Assembly: GCF_003144115.1 (NCBI RefSeq)
Contig: NW_020312000.1
Location: forward strand, 374,117-438,116
Direction: 5' to 3'
DNA: 64,000 nucleotides
Origin: Tilletiopsis washingtonensis
Taxonomy: Eukaryota > Basidiomycota > Exobasidiomycetes > Entylomatales
Of this stretch, positions 10,344-22,200 are shown piece after piece. The position numbers were made by a program, and so were the translations under genes. Positions within the stretch are counted from its first letter, which is position 1, and each line of letters starts with the position of its first letter. A model generated the notes under the pieces. The model was not told the origin of the DNA. It did no database searches and saw only the letters and a list, made by a program, of their open reading frames with translations.

Positions 10344-12450
10344 ATGCCCGGACTTGGCGACAAGATCAAGGCCCTCGGCCAGGACCCGCGCGCCGCACAG
10401 GGCGCAGAGTGGTACAAGAAGGCAGAGACGGGCATCTGGCGCGCCCTCGACCCGCTCGGCAAGGGTGCGCGGCTGCCGCCTCGGCGCCGGCGGCATGTGT
10501 GCTGACGGGCTTTCGCAGGCGTCAACAGGCTCGCCAACCGCGCCGGCGCAGAGAGCTTCTGGCCCACCGAGCTGGCCGAGGGCGAGATCGAGAAGGCCGC
10601 GCGCATCCTCCGCTCCTTCAGCGACGGCGCGCAGGCCGACGACGACGGCGACCTCTCCGGCGGCGTCGCGGACCCCAAGGGCAAGGGCAAGAAGGACAAG
10701 CGCCACCAGAAGGTCGTCAAGAAGATCCCGCCCAAGGCGCTGCAGGGCGCGTGCGGCATCGTCATCATGACGCTCTTCCGGTGCGTGCAGCAGGGCGCAG
10801 TTGCGCTGTCCCATGCTCACTTCCGACCTACAGCACGGGCTTCGGCGTGTCGGGCGCGAGTGGCAGCGGTGTCGTCGTGGCACGTCTGCCTGATGGCTCT
10901 TGGAGCCCGCCTTCGGGCCTGCTCGTGCACACCATCGGCTTCGGCTGGCTCATCGGCCTGGATGTCGTGAGTCGCGTGGCACGCCCGTCTCGCAGCCAAT
11001 CCTCTGATGCCGCAGTCCAGTACGACGTCGTGCTCGTCCTGCGCAAGCCAGGAGCGCTCGAGGAGTTCATGAAGCCCAAGGTGTCGCTCGGTGTCGAGTT
11101 CTCTGTCGCTGCGGGCCCGGTCGGAAATGGCGCCATGCTCGAGGGCGGTCCAAACGGCGCCGCCTGCTGGTCCTACACCAAGTCGAAGGGTGCGGATCGC
11201 GCATATCGTGTGCTGAACCTTCGCTGACACACGAACATCAGGCGCATACGTGGGCCTTCAGCTGGACGGCTCGGTCATTCTCAAGCGCGACGATGCGAAC
11301 GCACGCTTCTATGGCGGCTCTTACAGCGTGCGCGATATCCTGCAGGGGCGCGCCATGGCCAATGCGGCGGCAGTGCGGCCGCTGCTCGCCACGCTATACG
11401 CCGCCGAGGGTCGGCCGCAGATCATGGGCACGCAGTATGTGCCCCAGGGCCCCGCGCCCGGCGACACGATGATCACCGATCAGGAAAAGGCGGCGCTGCA
11501 GCAGCAGGCACAGGCACAAGAGCAGCACGGCGCTTCGAACCCATACGCCGCAGGTGCTCCAGTCCACTCTCAATCGGGCATGCAGTACGCGCCGCCGTCA
11601 CACGCTCCTGATGGATTGCCATACGCAGCAGGAGGCGCCGCAGCGGGCGCCGCTGGCGCAGCTTACGCCGCAGCATCGCAAGGAGCCCACGGCAGCAACC
11701 CTTACGCTGCTGAGTCCGCGTCGCACACGTCGGCAAATCTGCCGCCTGGCTACCAAGGTAGCGCTGCCACGCCAGCGCTGCAGGACCAGAAGACTGGCTC
11801 GACGGGCCGTCGCCTGCCGCCGCCTGCACCTTCGGCGACCACTGCTGCTGCCGGCGCCGCTCTCAACAAGCCGGCGAGCTCCAGCGTGCCGCAGGATGCG
11901 CCGCCGGGATACGAGTGAGCAATGCGGCTTGTCTGCAGCATCGCGCCGCTGACAGACCTTGCCAGCGCCCCGCCGTACGATGCTCCGCCGGCACACTCCT
12001 CGGACGCGGCAACTGCGCCGCTCGTGCCCAATGCAAGCGACGAGAAGGAGCAGCTCCGGCGCAAGTACGCCGCTGAGGGTGAGCATGTCTGACCCTGATG
12101 TGCTTGTTGCCCGACTGACAGTGCCACGCAGACGCTGCTGCTTCTGCGGGAGCCACTGACCGCTCGGCTGAGAGCGCTGCGCCGCCCGCAGCTGCCGGCG
12201 GCGCGGCAGCAAACCTGCCGGCGCAGGTCACGGCGCTCTTCGACTTCGAAGGCGCAGAGCCCGGCGACCTGTCCTTCGCAGCCGGAGACGTAATCGACGT
12301 CAAGAACGCCGAGTCTGACGGCTGGTGGACGGGCAGCGTTCTCGGCAAGCCCGGCAGCGGTAGTAAGTCGACGTCTGGCGTGTCGCTCCAGCGTGCCTTC
12401 GCTGACAGCAGCTCGCAGTCTTCCCTGTGAACTACACCAAGCCTCTCTAG
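10344..12450 (+). CDS. YSC84: SYLF-SH3 actin-patch protein (YSC84/LSB3, SH3YL1 family)
   Basis: Eight exons (10344-10464, 10519-10780, 10834-10966, 11021-11189, 11242-11914, 11966-12078, 12132-12362, 12419-12450) give 577 residues. The first 270 or so form a SYLF domain: WPTELAEGEIEKAARILRSF, then KIPPKALQGACGIVIMTLFR, GFGVSGASGSGVVVARL and YGGSYSVRDIL. A middle part rich in Ala, Gln, Tyr and Pro carries two PPGY motifs. The last 60 residues are an SH3 domain (ALFDFEGAEPGDLSF, DGWWTGSV, GIFPVNY). In yeast the SYLF domain binds lipid and actin, and the SH3 domain recruits Las17/WASP-type partners at endocytic patches; the role here is by family. The intron after 11914 is required: without it translation stops at once (GAG TGA) and the SH3 domain is lost. 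Confidence 0.92.
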
Positions 12451-12492
12451 CTCTCCTCCCGCAGCCGTCGATGATACCTTTGTGACATACTG

Positions 12493-13884
12493 CTATTTCT
12501 TTTCCTCCAGCACGAGGCGACTGAGCTCTGCGATCTCCTTGTCGCCGCTCTTGCAGCAGCCGCCGAGCCACACGCCGCCCCATGCAGCGTTCTCGGTCGC
12601 CGGGCGCGCCGAAGTCAGCAGCGCCTGCGCCCAGCCTGCGGGCGTGGCGTGCTCGGCTGGCACGTCGGGCCCTGCGCTCCATGTCTTGTTGATGCCGTCC
12701 CAGACCTGTCCGCCGTCGGGGTAGAGCTGAGATGAAGAAGTAAGTGCCTCGTTCAGCCGCAAAGCAGGCGCCGCGCTCACGAAGAGGTGCGGATGCGCTG
12801 CGAGGGCACGGCGCGACAATGCCTCCGTCAGAGCGGCCACGAGCGGTTGGAGGAAGTGAGGCTTCGTGCAGTTGATGCCGATGGCCGCTGCGCCGGGTGG
12901 AGCGCCAGCCTCGCCCACAGCACCGAGCGTGGCATCGAGTAGCGCCTCGCACTCTTGCGCCAGCGAGCGCTTGGCGCTCGGCCATGGCAGCTGCTCGCCG
13001 GCGGGAAAGACGAACGAGATCAGCAGCTCCTTGCGCTGCCATGCCGCATCCTTCGCCAGACACTCGTTCTCGAGCTGCTTCAGAGCCAGCTGTGACAGGA
13101 AGAGCAGTGTTGAGCGATGCGGAGAGGCTGGTGGGCGAGCACTACTCACCCTGCAAGCAAGTGCCTCGTCCGCGCGAGGCAGCGTCTCGAGCGCCAGCAC
13201 GTCGATGGCAGACCAGGCCTCGGTGTTGGATGCAAATGGACGCAAGCGCTGCACGTGGAACGCCACGAGCTCATCCATGCTCATGTCCGCGCCCGTATCG
13301 GCCGGAGAGGGGTACACGCCCGTGTACTCGGCGCCGTTGGACAGTGTGGCGCCGTACGGCCCAAGGCTCAGCGCACTGAGAGGGCGCTTGTGCCCAGCCG
13401 CTGTGCGTGCCTTGCCCGCAGCACTGTCAAGGAAGCGCGTGCGTGCCTGTGCAGCCAGCGAGATGGCACGCAGCATCAGCCGCTCTGCCTCGGCTGCTCC
13501 AAGCCCGATGCGTGCGAAGGTCTGATGCGCAGTCTGGTAGCTGCAAGGAGGAGTCATGAGCAGGGTGGCTGCGGCAGCGCACATGTCGCACGCACTTGCA
13601 GGAGCCGATCAGTTCGGCGCCGGCGTTCAGGTAGTCTAGGTGTGCCTGCACGATGGCAGCATTGCCGCTGCCCTCTCCCTCCGAGCCGCTAGCATCGTCC
13701 TGCAGCAGGCCTGCGCTCCAAAGCGACGAGGAGATGTCCTGTCCGAGGCCGGTCTCGAGGTGTGTGGCCTGCAGTACAGCTATGAGCACTGGCGGCTGAC
13801 CGGCAGAGCACCGCGACGCACCAAGCCGCCGTCGATGACCGCAACCCGCCGGCCCGAAGCCGCGAGCAGTGCAGATAGCGCCAT
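12493..13884 (-). CDS. MHT1: Homocysteine S-methyltransferase
   Basis: Exons 13884-13822, 13768-13596, 13540-13150 and 13089-12493 give 407 residues. The joined start MALSALLAASGRRVAVIDGG runs into the conserved block L-ATHLE around the first intron. Zinc-binding cysteines are in GINCTKP and in the C-terminal GGCC, the signature of the BHMT/MHT1/SAM4 family. The protein should transfer a methyl group from S-adenosylmethionine or S-methylmethionine to homocysteine, giving methionine in the cytosol. The donor cannot be told from sequence. It is longer than yeast MHT1 (about 325), mainly through insertions around residues 120-190. It converges on the SYLF-SH3 gene with only 42 bp between stop codons and diverges from the xylitol dehydrogenase gene. 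Confidence 0.9.
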
Positions 13885-14366
13885 ACGGAGAGCAAGCGTG
13901 ATGCTTTCCTTGCACAAGCGCTTCTGCTGTTAAGCCTCGGAGCTCTGACGTCCTGGCCTTGAGCGATACGGTGATGTGGAGCGAGCGCACGACCGGAGAC
14001 CTCGCTGGACCCCAAAGAGCAGGCGCCAAGCTCGAGTTCATCCGGCGCAAAGTCACACGACGGGGCAAGATGAGCCGCGGCACGGGAAGGGGGCGTGGGA
14101 GCAGCGCGGCTCGGCTGCACGTGCGGTGGCCCCGGCGCACCGGTGCGGCCGCCCGCCGGCAATCTGCGGCGCCCCTCCTCTCGGCATTCTTGCCGGCACG
14201 CGACAGACGAGAAGGCCGCGCGCTTGCCACGAAGTTGCGGGGAAGGCAAGAGGAGAGAGGCAGAGAGGACAGCGCGCCATAAAGCACACGCAGCCGCGCC
14301 GGCCGCTCTTCTCTGCGCACCACCACAACACCCCGCCAGCCCCCGCCGATCCTCTCCATCCTCACA
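13885..14366. promoter_or_regulatory. Divergent promoter of the homocysteine methyltransferase and polyol dehydrogenase genes
   Basis: A 482-bp spacer. The plus-strand side ends in a C-rich, A-containing leader (ACCACAACACCCC, then CCTCACAATGGCC), a good start context. No gene and no clear TATA box. Confidence 0.5.
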
Positions 14367-16062
14367 ATGGCCCCCATCGCAGACCCCGCGCCCGGCACGC
14401 AGCCGCTCGGCCTCGACAACGCCATGCCCGTGGCGCCCGTCAAGGGCAACAAGAGCCTCGTGCTGCACGAGGTCAACCGCATGTCCTTCGAGGAGCGCCC
14501 CATCAAGCCCGTCGGCGAGTTCGAGGTGCAGGTCAACGTGCGCCAGGTGAGTCGGGTGTGCGGGGAGCGCGCGCAAAGCAAGGAGCGATGGCCCGGGCGC
14601 TGGAGCATGCTGTTCAAGCCGCGCGCGATCACAAGCGACGAGGGCGCAGTCGCTGGCCTCACACGACTGGTCTCGCTGACACGCACACCACAGACCGGCA
14701 TCTGCGGCAGCGACGTGCACTACCTCAAGCACGGCCGCATTGGCGACTTTGTCGTGCGCGCGCCCATGGTGAGTGGCGCTGCATGCGCGCGCGAACGGTC
14801 TCCAGCAGTTGCTAATGTTGCGCGTGCGCACCCAGGTGCTCGGTCACGAGTCTGCTGGTATCGTCACGGCTGTCGGCAGCGGCGTGCGGACACACAAGGT
14901 TGGCGACCGTGTGGCACTCGAGCCGGGAGTGCCGTGCTTCAGCTGCGACGTGTGCAAGGGTGAGCACTGCTGGCGCGCGCTGTCGCTCGAGCCTCTGCTG
15001 ACGCTCTATCCTCACTCAGCTGGCAACTAGTGAGGCGCACGTTTGCGCGCAAGTGTACGCTCCAGACTGACCCTTGCGCGCGCTCAGCAACTTCTGCAAG
15101 CTGATGGCCTTTGCCGCCACGCCGCCCTTTGACGGCTCGCTGGCGACGTTCTACAACCTGCACTCCTCCTTCGCGCACAAGGTGCCGGACCACATGACGC
15201 TCGAGGAGGCCTCGCTCATGGAGCCGCTCTCGGTCGCCGTGCACTGCGCCGTCAAGCAGGGCCACGTGCGCGCGCTGCAGAACGTCATCGTCTTTGGCGC
15301 AGGCCCCATCGGCCTGCTCGCGGCTGCCGTGTGCAAGGCGTACGGCGCCAAGCGCATGTGAGTCGGGCACTGGCTCGCGTCTGCGCTCTGGAGCTCACTG
15401 GTGCTCTCGCAGCGTGAGCGTTGACATCCAGCAGGAGAAGCTTGACTTTGCCAAGTCCTTTGCCGCCACGCACACATTCATCCCCTCGCGGCCGAGCGGC
15501 GACGAGACGGGCATGGCCGCGGCCGAGCGCAACGCCAAGGAGCTCATTGCGCAGCTGGGCGAGGACATGGTCGAGGCTGATGGCGCCGACCTCGTGCTTG
15601 AGTGCACGGGTGCCACGCCGTGCGTGCAGATGGGCATCTTCTGCACCAAGCCGAAGGGCCGCTTCGTTCAGGTGAGTGCGACACGCGCTGAGCTCAGCGC
15701 GCGCACAGGCTGAACTCCGCGTCAGGTCGGCATGGGCGCCAGCGAGATCCCGATCCCGATCCACCGCATCGGCGCCAACGAGATTGAGATGACGGGCTCG
15801 TTCCGGTACGGCTCGGGCGCGTACAAGACGGCCATCGGCCTCGTTGCCGAGAAGCTGATCGACGTCGCGCGCATCGTGACGCACCGCTACACCTTCGACG
15901 ACGCCATCAAGTGAGCGCGCACTGGTCCGCCACGCGCGCACTTTGTGCTGACGCTCTTACCTCCGCAGGGCATTTGACGCGACGTCCAAGGGCGTCGGCG
16001 AGGACGGCAAGGCGGCGATCAAGATCCAGATCTGCCAGGGCCCGGCCGCAGGGCTGCAGTGA
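14367..16062 (+). CDS. XYL2: NAD-dependent xylitol/sorbitol dehydrogenase (zinc MDR family)
   Basis: Eight exons (14367-14546, 14694-14768, 14836-14959, 15020-15029, 15088-15357, 15413-15671, 15726-15910, 15969-16062) give 398 residues. Visible features are [19 protein letters not shown] with the catalytic-zinc Cys, GHESAGIV with its His-Glu, and a structural zinc lobe of four cysteines ([15 protein letters not shown]). They are followed by [17 protein letters not shown], the polyol-dehydrogenase hallmark, and the GAGPIGLL Rossmann motif. Exon 4 is only 10 nt, yet it is needed to complete the zinc lobe and the frame. The enzyme oxidises xylitol to xylulose or sorbitol to fructose in the cytosolic pentose/polyol pathway. 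L-arabinitol dehydrogenase is an alternative substrate class that I cannot exclude. Confidence 0.93.
15020..15029 (+). other. XYL2: 10-nt coding microexon of the polyol dehydrogenase gene
   Basis: The ten bases CTGGCAACTA lie between ...CTCAG and GTGAGG. Together with one base from the exon before and one from the exon after they encode Ala-Gly-Asn-Tyr inside the four-cysteine zinc lobe. Direct joining of the flanking exons breaks frame. Confidence 0.85.
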
Positions 16063-16272
16063 GCGTGTTTCGCAGGGTGTCGTGCTGTAATCTACTGGGC
16101 TTGCATCTGCATCGAGTGAAGAGCCCTCCTCACGCGCGCTCACGCTGCACCGCGTGCAATGTGGCAGGAGATGCTTGCAAGCCAGCGGCGGACTACTGTA
16201 CAGTCTGGATTACAGGGAGGACCACAGGAGCGGGGTAGTGACTGCGCGCGAACGGAGCGCGCGTGACGGGGA

Positions 16273-19200
16273 TCAGCTGGAGGAAGACGGAGGCTGGGGA
16301 CTCGGAGCGGGCGCACTCGGCGCCGCCGTCTGTGCGGCCGGAGCAGCGGCTGCTGGAGGCGCCGGCGGCGCCGGTGCGGCAGGCGCAGGTGCAGGCGGAG
16401 CCTTTACTGGCGCAGGTGCAGCTGCAACGGGCGCCTGCGCGGGAGCTCGAGGCGGCGCAGTGGCCGGCGAGGCCGTGGGTGTCGGCCCTGCAGGCTTCGC
16501 TGACGCGGGCGTGCCGGGCGCGGGAGGTGCGGGTCTTGCGGTCGGTGCGACAGGCCGATTGACAGGCACACCGTTGACTAGCGCGGGCGCTGCCGGCCGA
16601 GCTGCTGGGGAAGGCGCAGCGCCTTGAGGTCGCGGCGGTTGCGGTGCAGCTGCACCTGCGACAGGCGGAGGACGCGGCGGGCCAGCGCCTAGCGCAGATG
16701 GAGGTCGCGGAGGCGCCACACCAGCCGGCCGAGGCGCGCCAGGCTGTCCAGGAGGCCGGATCGGCGCGGCTGCTGCGCCCGCAGGACGAGGAGCGCCGGG
16801 TACAGGCCCTGCACCAGGCGCCGAAGGCCTTGGAGCTCCGGCCGGCGAAGGCACAGCTCCTGGGGGGCGGGCAACAGGCGTCGCCGGTCTCGCTGCGCCT
16901 GGTACTGAAACGCCGGGCGCAGGTCGTGCGCCCGGCGGCGGTGCTGGTCGAGCCATCTGCGCGGCAGGTGAGCCGGCTGGTCTAGGACCAGGCGCGCCGG
17001 CAACACCCGGTGCAGTCGCTGGGCGCATGCCAGGCGAGCCTGCCGCGCCGGGCGGCCGTGGCACGGCGGTGCCTGCGGGACCTTGAGGCGTGGCTGGTCG
17101 AGAGCCTGGTGTGCCGATCGGCCCAGGACGCGGGCCTGCTGCGCCGACTGGCCGCGCCTGTGAACTGCCGGCTGCTGGCTGCGCACCTGGAGGGCGTGGG
17201 GCGCCTGCTGCTCCTACGGGCGGCCGTTGGCCTGGAGGAGCAGCAGGTCGCGGAGCGCCCGGGGTGCCCTGCGGCAGCGGACGAGGCGCGACCGTGCCAG
17301 GCGCTTGTGCTGGTCGCACACCCGGCGCGACCGGAGTGCCGGGAGCAGGTCGCGCACCTGGCTGCGCCGGCGTGGGGGGACGTGCTCCAGGCTGACCAGC
17401 AGGCGTCGGTGGACGCGCGCCTGGCTGCGCCGTGCCTACCGGCGGCCGAGCTGCCTGCTGGCCTGGCGCAGGCGCGGGGCGAGGCGGTCCCTGCCCAGGC
17501 GTGCCCGGCGGGCGGTATCCAGGTTGGCCAGGGGCAGGCGGCGGCCGATAGCCTGGCTGTCCAGGGGCCGGAGGCGGCCGGTATCCCGGCTGCCCGGGAG
17601 CGGGCCGCGGAACGCCAGTCGGCGTGCCGGCTGGGCGCACGGGCGTGCCCGCAACGGCGCCTGGAGGGCGTGGAGCACCTGCAACTGGCGTCGCGGGACG
17701 AGCAGGCTGTGTGCCGGGCGCAAGGGGACGAGGCGGCCCAGGTGGACGAGCTTGAGGCGTCGTCTGTCCGGCGACAGGAGCACCAGCTGGGCGCGGTGCC
17801 GCAGAAGCTGCACCAGAAGCCGGCACGGCAGCGCGAACCGGCGTCTGACCTGCAGGCGGACGCACAGGCGCAGCTCCTGCGGGACTGGGCGCCGCTGGAC
17901 GCGCTGCACCGACCGGAGTCCCCTGAGCCACCGGACGAGGTGGTCCAGCGGCCGCAGCAGGACGCGGCGCGACGACTGGTGCAGCTGCTGGTGCGGGAGA
18001 TGGCGCAGGCGGGCTGGCGGCAGCGGTGGACGCGCCTGCTGCAGGTGACGGAGCTGGAGGCGATGCCGCAGACGCCGCGCGGCCTGCAGCTGGAGAAGCA
18101 GACTTCTGTCCCTGCGAGCGCATGCGCTCCTGCAGGTGGGCCACGAGATGCGACTGGAGGACCTGGAGCGCCGCCTGCGCGCCGAGTCCGGCAATGCGCG
18201 TGATCTCGGTGGCGGGCAGCTTTCCAAACACCTGCGGGCTCAGGTACAGCTTGCCCTCGTGATGCACGATGGGCGGGCCGCCGAAGAGCGCGTCGATCGA
18301 GCCGGCCATGGCGTTCTTGGCCTGCACCGGAGGCTTGGCCGCGGCCGGCGGGTTGCCAATGACGATCGGCACGCGCGGCGCGCCGCTCTTGGCGGCCGGA
18401 CTCGGCCGTGCGGCTGTGCCTGCGGGAGAGGCTGCCTTGGGTTTAGGCGCCGGCACTGGGGCAGGCCGAGCAACGGGCGCGGCGCTGCTCTGCACAGCCG
18501 CGGGCGAGGGTGCAGGCGCCGATGCGGTGGCTGGTGTCGCAGCAGGAGCGCCATTCGGGCGCGCTACGGCGGCAGGCACCTGGCCCGGCGGCATGGCCGG
18601 GCGCGGCTGCGGCGCGCCCGGAGGCCGCACCTGTCCCGGCGGGAGTGCGCCTGCTGGTCGTGGCTGCGTGCCCGGCGCGACAGCTGGCCTGACACCTGCT
18701 GGAAGCGGCGTGCCAGGCGGTCTCGGCTGTGCAGCTGGCGCACCTGCTGCGCCCACGGCCGGTCGCGGCGCTGCAGCGGGCAACGTGGAGCCAGGCGGCC
18801 GAGGCGCGGCAGTGAGAGGCGCGCCTGGCGGCCGCGCCACACCCGCCGGCGTAGTCTGGGCACCCAGCGGCCGCGGCACGGCAGCCTGGCCAGGAACAGC
18901 GACGCTGCCTGGAGGTCTCGGCAGGGGCGCGCCGGCTGGTCGTGGCGCAGCAGCAACACCCGGCGCTGCCACAGGCGCGGGCCGCGCCACGGCTGGCACG
19001 CTCGGACCGGCCGCAGGCGCAGCGACCTGCGCCGTCGGAGCTGGTGCAGTGCCTGCGACAGGTGCAGCAGGCGCACTTCCGTTCCGCGCAGCGGCGGCGT
19101 CGGCTGCGGCCTGCTCTGCGCGGTACTGGATCGCCGCCTGGCTCGTCGAGAGCGCGTAGAAGACGCCCTTGCCCGGCTCGTTGGCTGCGCGCGGGATGCG

Positions 19201-22200
19201 CGTAAAGTCGCGCGACGACGTGATGGCGTGGCGCACGGAGCTCTTCCAGTCCTTGCCGCTGGTGCGGTTGTTGTTCTTGTACCACGGCCAGCGCGCCGTC
19301 ATGTAGTCGTACACGTCCTGCAGCGTCATCTTGCCGCTGCGCTGCGCCGCCTCCTCCGAGCCGAGCGCGAGCTTGATGACCTGCTGGTTCGTGAGATCCG
19401 GCTTTTCCTCTGGCCCCGGCGCCGGCTTCGCAGCAGCCGCAATGGGCGTCCCGTCGGCAGCGCGCGCGGGTGCCGCCGCGGCAGGCACAGCTGCTGTGCC
19501 GGCGGGCGCGACAGGCCGCGGGATGGCACCATTTGCCGCTGTAGCTGGCGGCCCGACTGGGCGAGGCGCGGCGGGCTGTCCAGGGACCGCAGGACGAGCC
19601 GCGATCCCAGGGGCGCCGGCTGGCTGTCCATTGGCCGTCGGCGGCCGAGGCGCACCAGCGACCGCTCCTGTCGTGCCCAAAGGCCGCTGCACGCCTGCAG
19701 GCTGAGCGCCGGCGACCACTGGCCGGGGTGTCGCCGCACCCGCAACAGCGCCTGGAGCTGCCAAAGGCTGAGCAGGCCGCGTCCCAGCAGCCTGCACAGA
19801 GACGCGCCCAGGCGGGCCCAACACTGTTGAGCCTGGCGGCGCCAGAGACGCCTGCACCGCCTGTGCAATCGCAGCAGACTGCTGCAAACTGGGGCTTGCA
19901 GGCGCGCTGCCGCCCGCAATGCTGGCCCACGGTGCTGCAGCTGCAGCCGCGCTGGGTGCCCCGTTCGCAGACGGCTGCGCAGAGCCAGCAGCCGCGGGGG
20001 GCGGTGTGGGCTTGGCCTTCTTCACCTTTGCCTTGAGAGCTGCGCTCGCATCGAGTGGCTTGCTGGAGACGGCGGGCGACGCGCTCTCTGTCGCTGCCGG
20101 CACTGCGGCGGCACCGGCCAGCGGAGAGGCGCGCGGAGGCGCAGACGCCGGCGGCGGCGAGAAGGACGCCAGCAGCGCCTTTGCGCGCGCAGGAGAGAAG
20201 AGACTGCCGGAGGGGTCGTTGGCCTGCGCCGCCAGTGCGGCGCCAGGCTTGGCATCGGGCGCGCCTGTCGGCGCGGGTGTGCCCGCAGCCGGCGTCGCTG
20301 TGCCACTGGCGGCAGCCTTGCGCTTCGCGGCCTTTGCGCGCCGCTCTGCGTCGAGGGCCTCGATGCCAATCGGCGTGCCCACGCGCAGCGCTGCCGCGTC
20401 TTCCTCTTCCACGGCCTCGCCACGCTTGCGCTTGCGCCCAGCGATGCCGACGCCCGTCGTCCACTTTGGCGCCACTGCCGCAACCTTCTTGGGCAGCGTC
20501 GACTTCTGCGCCCCGGCCGCGGGCTCCGCCGGCTTCTTGCCCTTTCTCGGCGACTTGCCCTTCTTGCCACCGGCCGGCTGCGCGTCCGAGTCGTCGCTAC
20601 TGCTGCTGCTACTGCTGCTGCTGCTACTACTGCTGCTGCTGGAAAGGCTGTCCATGCTGTCGTCGCTGTCAAGCGGCGCAGGCGCCGGCACGGGATGTGA
20701 CTTGACAGACTTGCCATGCCACGCCTTGCCGCCGCCCTTGCCGCCGCGCGGCTGCGAGGGCCCTGCCGCTGCAGACACGGCGTCGGTGCTGGCCTTCTTC
20801 TTGAGCACCAGCCGTGGCCGCGCCTTGGCAGCAGCTGCAGCAGCCGCGGCGCTAACCTCCTCGACGTCGTCGCTGTCATCGTCGCCGCTGTCCTCCTCCT
20901 CGGCAGACGAGAGGTCGGACGAGTCGCTCTCGTCCGAGGAGGACGAGGAGGTCGCGGAGAGGTCGGAGAGCGAGGAGACGGAGCCCATCATGATGGAGCG
21001 CGTCGGCGACGGCGGCGCCGGCTGGGCGGGCATGGCTGCGGGCGGCAAGACAAAGTAGAAGACGCGTTCTGCGATCTGGATCTTTGTCCTGTGGGGTGCG
21101 ACCGGCGTCAGCGTCTGTCAGGTTAGCGCTGCAGCCGGAGCACGCATTGCAGCCGAGCCTGACCATGCCGCTCTTTGCCTTACTCACCGCTTGCCGAGCG
21201 GCAGCATGCCGTCCTTGCCAACAAAGACATCATCGACGAACGCGCCATTGCGCCCGAGCACTTGAAACACAAAGCTGGCCTCCTCGCGCGGCGCAAGGCT
21301 CCAGGCATCCCACGGCACCTCTGCGGCGCTGCGATAGAAGATGCGCGCGTGCAGGCGCGAGATAGACTTGAGAGGGCCGAGATCCACGTCCACGTCGCCG
21401 TCGACACGATCGAGACCCGTCAGGTGCGTGTGCTTCTCCGCGCCGGGCTCGGGACCGGCGATGTGCGCCGGCCGTCGGCCGATGGTGACAGAGAGGGTCT
21501 GCAGATAGTAGCTGAAGCCCGGGAACTCGAGCTTTGCGTACGCTGCGATGGGCCCGGGTGACGCTTCCCGCGGCGGCGTCGGCGCCTTGACTTCCGGCGC
21601 CAGCTCGCCGAGCGACGCCGGCGCCGCCTCATACGCCGCAGGTGCTGCCGTATCGGGCGCAAGCGGATGCGCAAACGGCGGCGGCGTGTTCCAGAAGGAG
21701 TGGAACGGCGGCTCGCTGTCTGGCCGCGGATCGGGCGAGCGCGGGCGCGAGAAGGGCTGCGGCGTTGAGTGCATGCTGTGAGCCGCGAGGCTCGGCGGCG
21801 CAGAGTTCGACCAGACCGACGCGATCGGGATGCCTGTCAGCGCGGCGAGGTCGCGCATGCCGTCACCCTCGCTGTCGCCGGCCGGCGCGCCAGCAGCGCC
21901 ATCGTACGGATGTAGTGCCTGCTGGTCATCGCCCGGCTCAGGTTTGATCTGCGCACCCAGCGCCGCGAGCAGCTCGACCGCGGCATTGTGGTCTGATGCA
22001 GAGAGCGACGCGAGCAGCGAAGCATCGGCCGGGCTGAGTCCCATACGCGCGATGGCCTCCTCCGCCGCCGCGTCCGCCGCGGCATCTGCATCGGCCTGCG
22101 ACTGCGGCTCGGCAGCGGCAGGCGCCGGCAGCGCGGGCGATGGCGCCGGCCGCGGCGAAGCGGCAAACACGCCCTGCGGCGGCGGCGGCGGCGCGGCGTC

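Noticed and set aside
17010-19830. Two long plus-strand frames (397 and 564 codons) opposite the FHL1 tail
   Set aside because: They mirror the Pro/Ala repeats of the minus strand (Gly/Arg/Ala-rich) and have no independent support.
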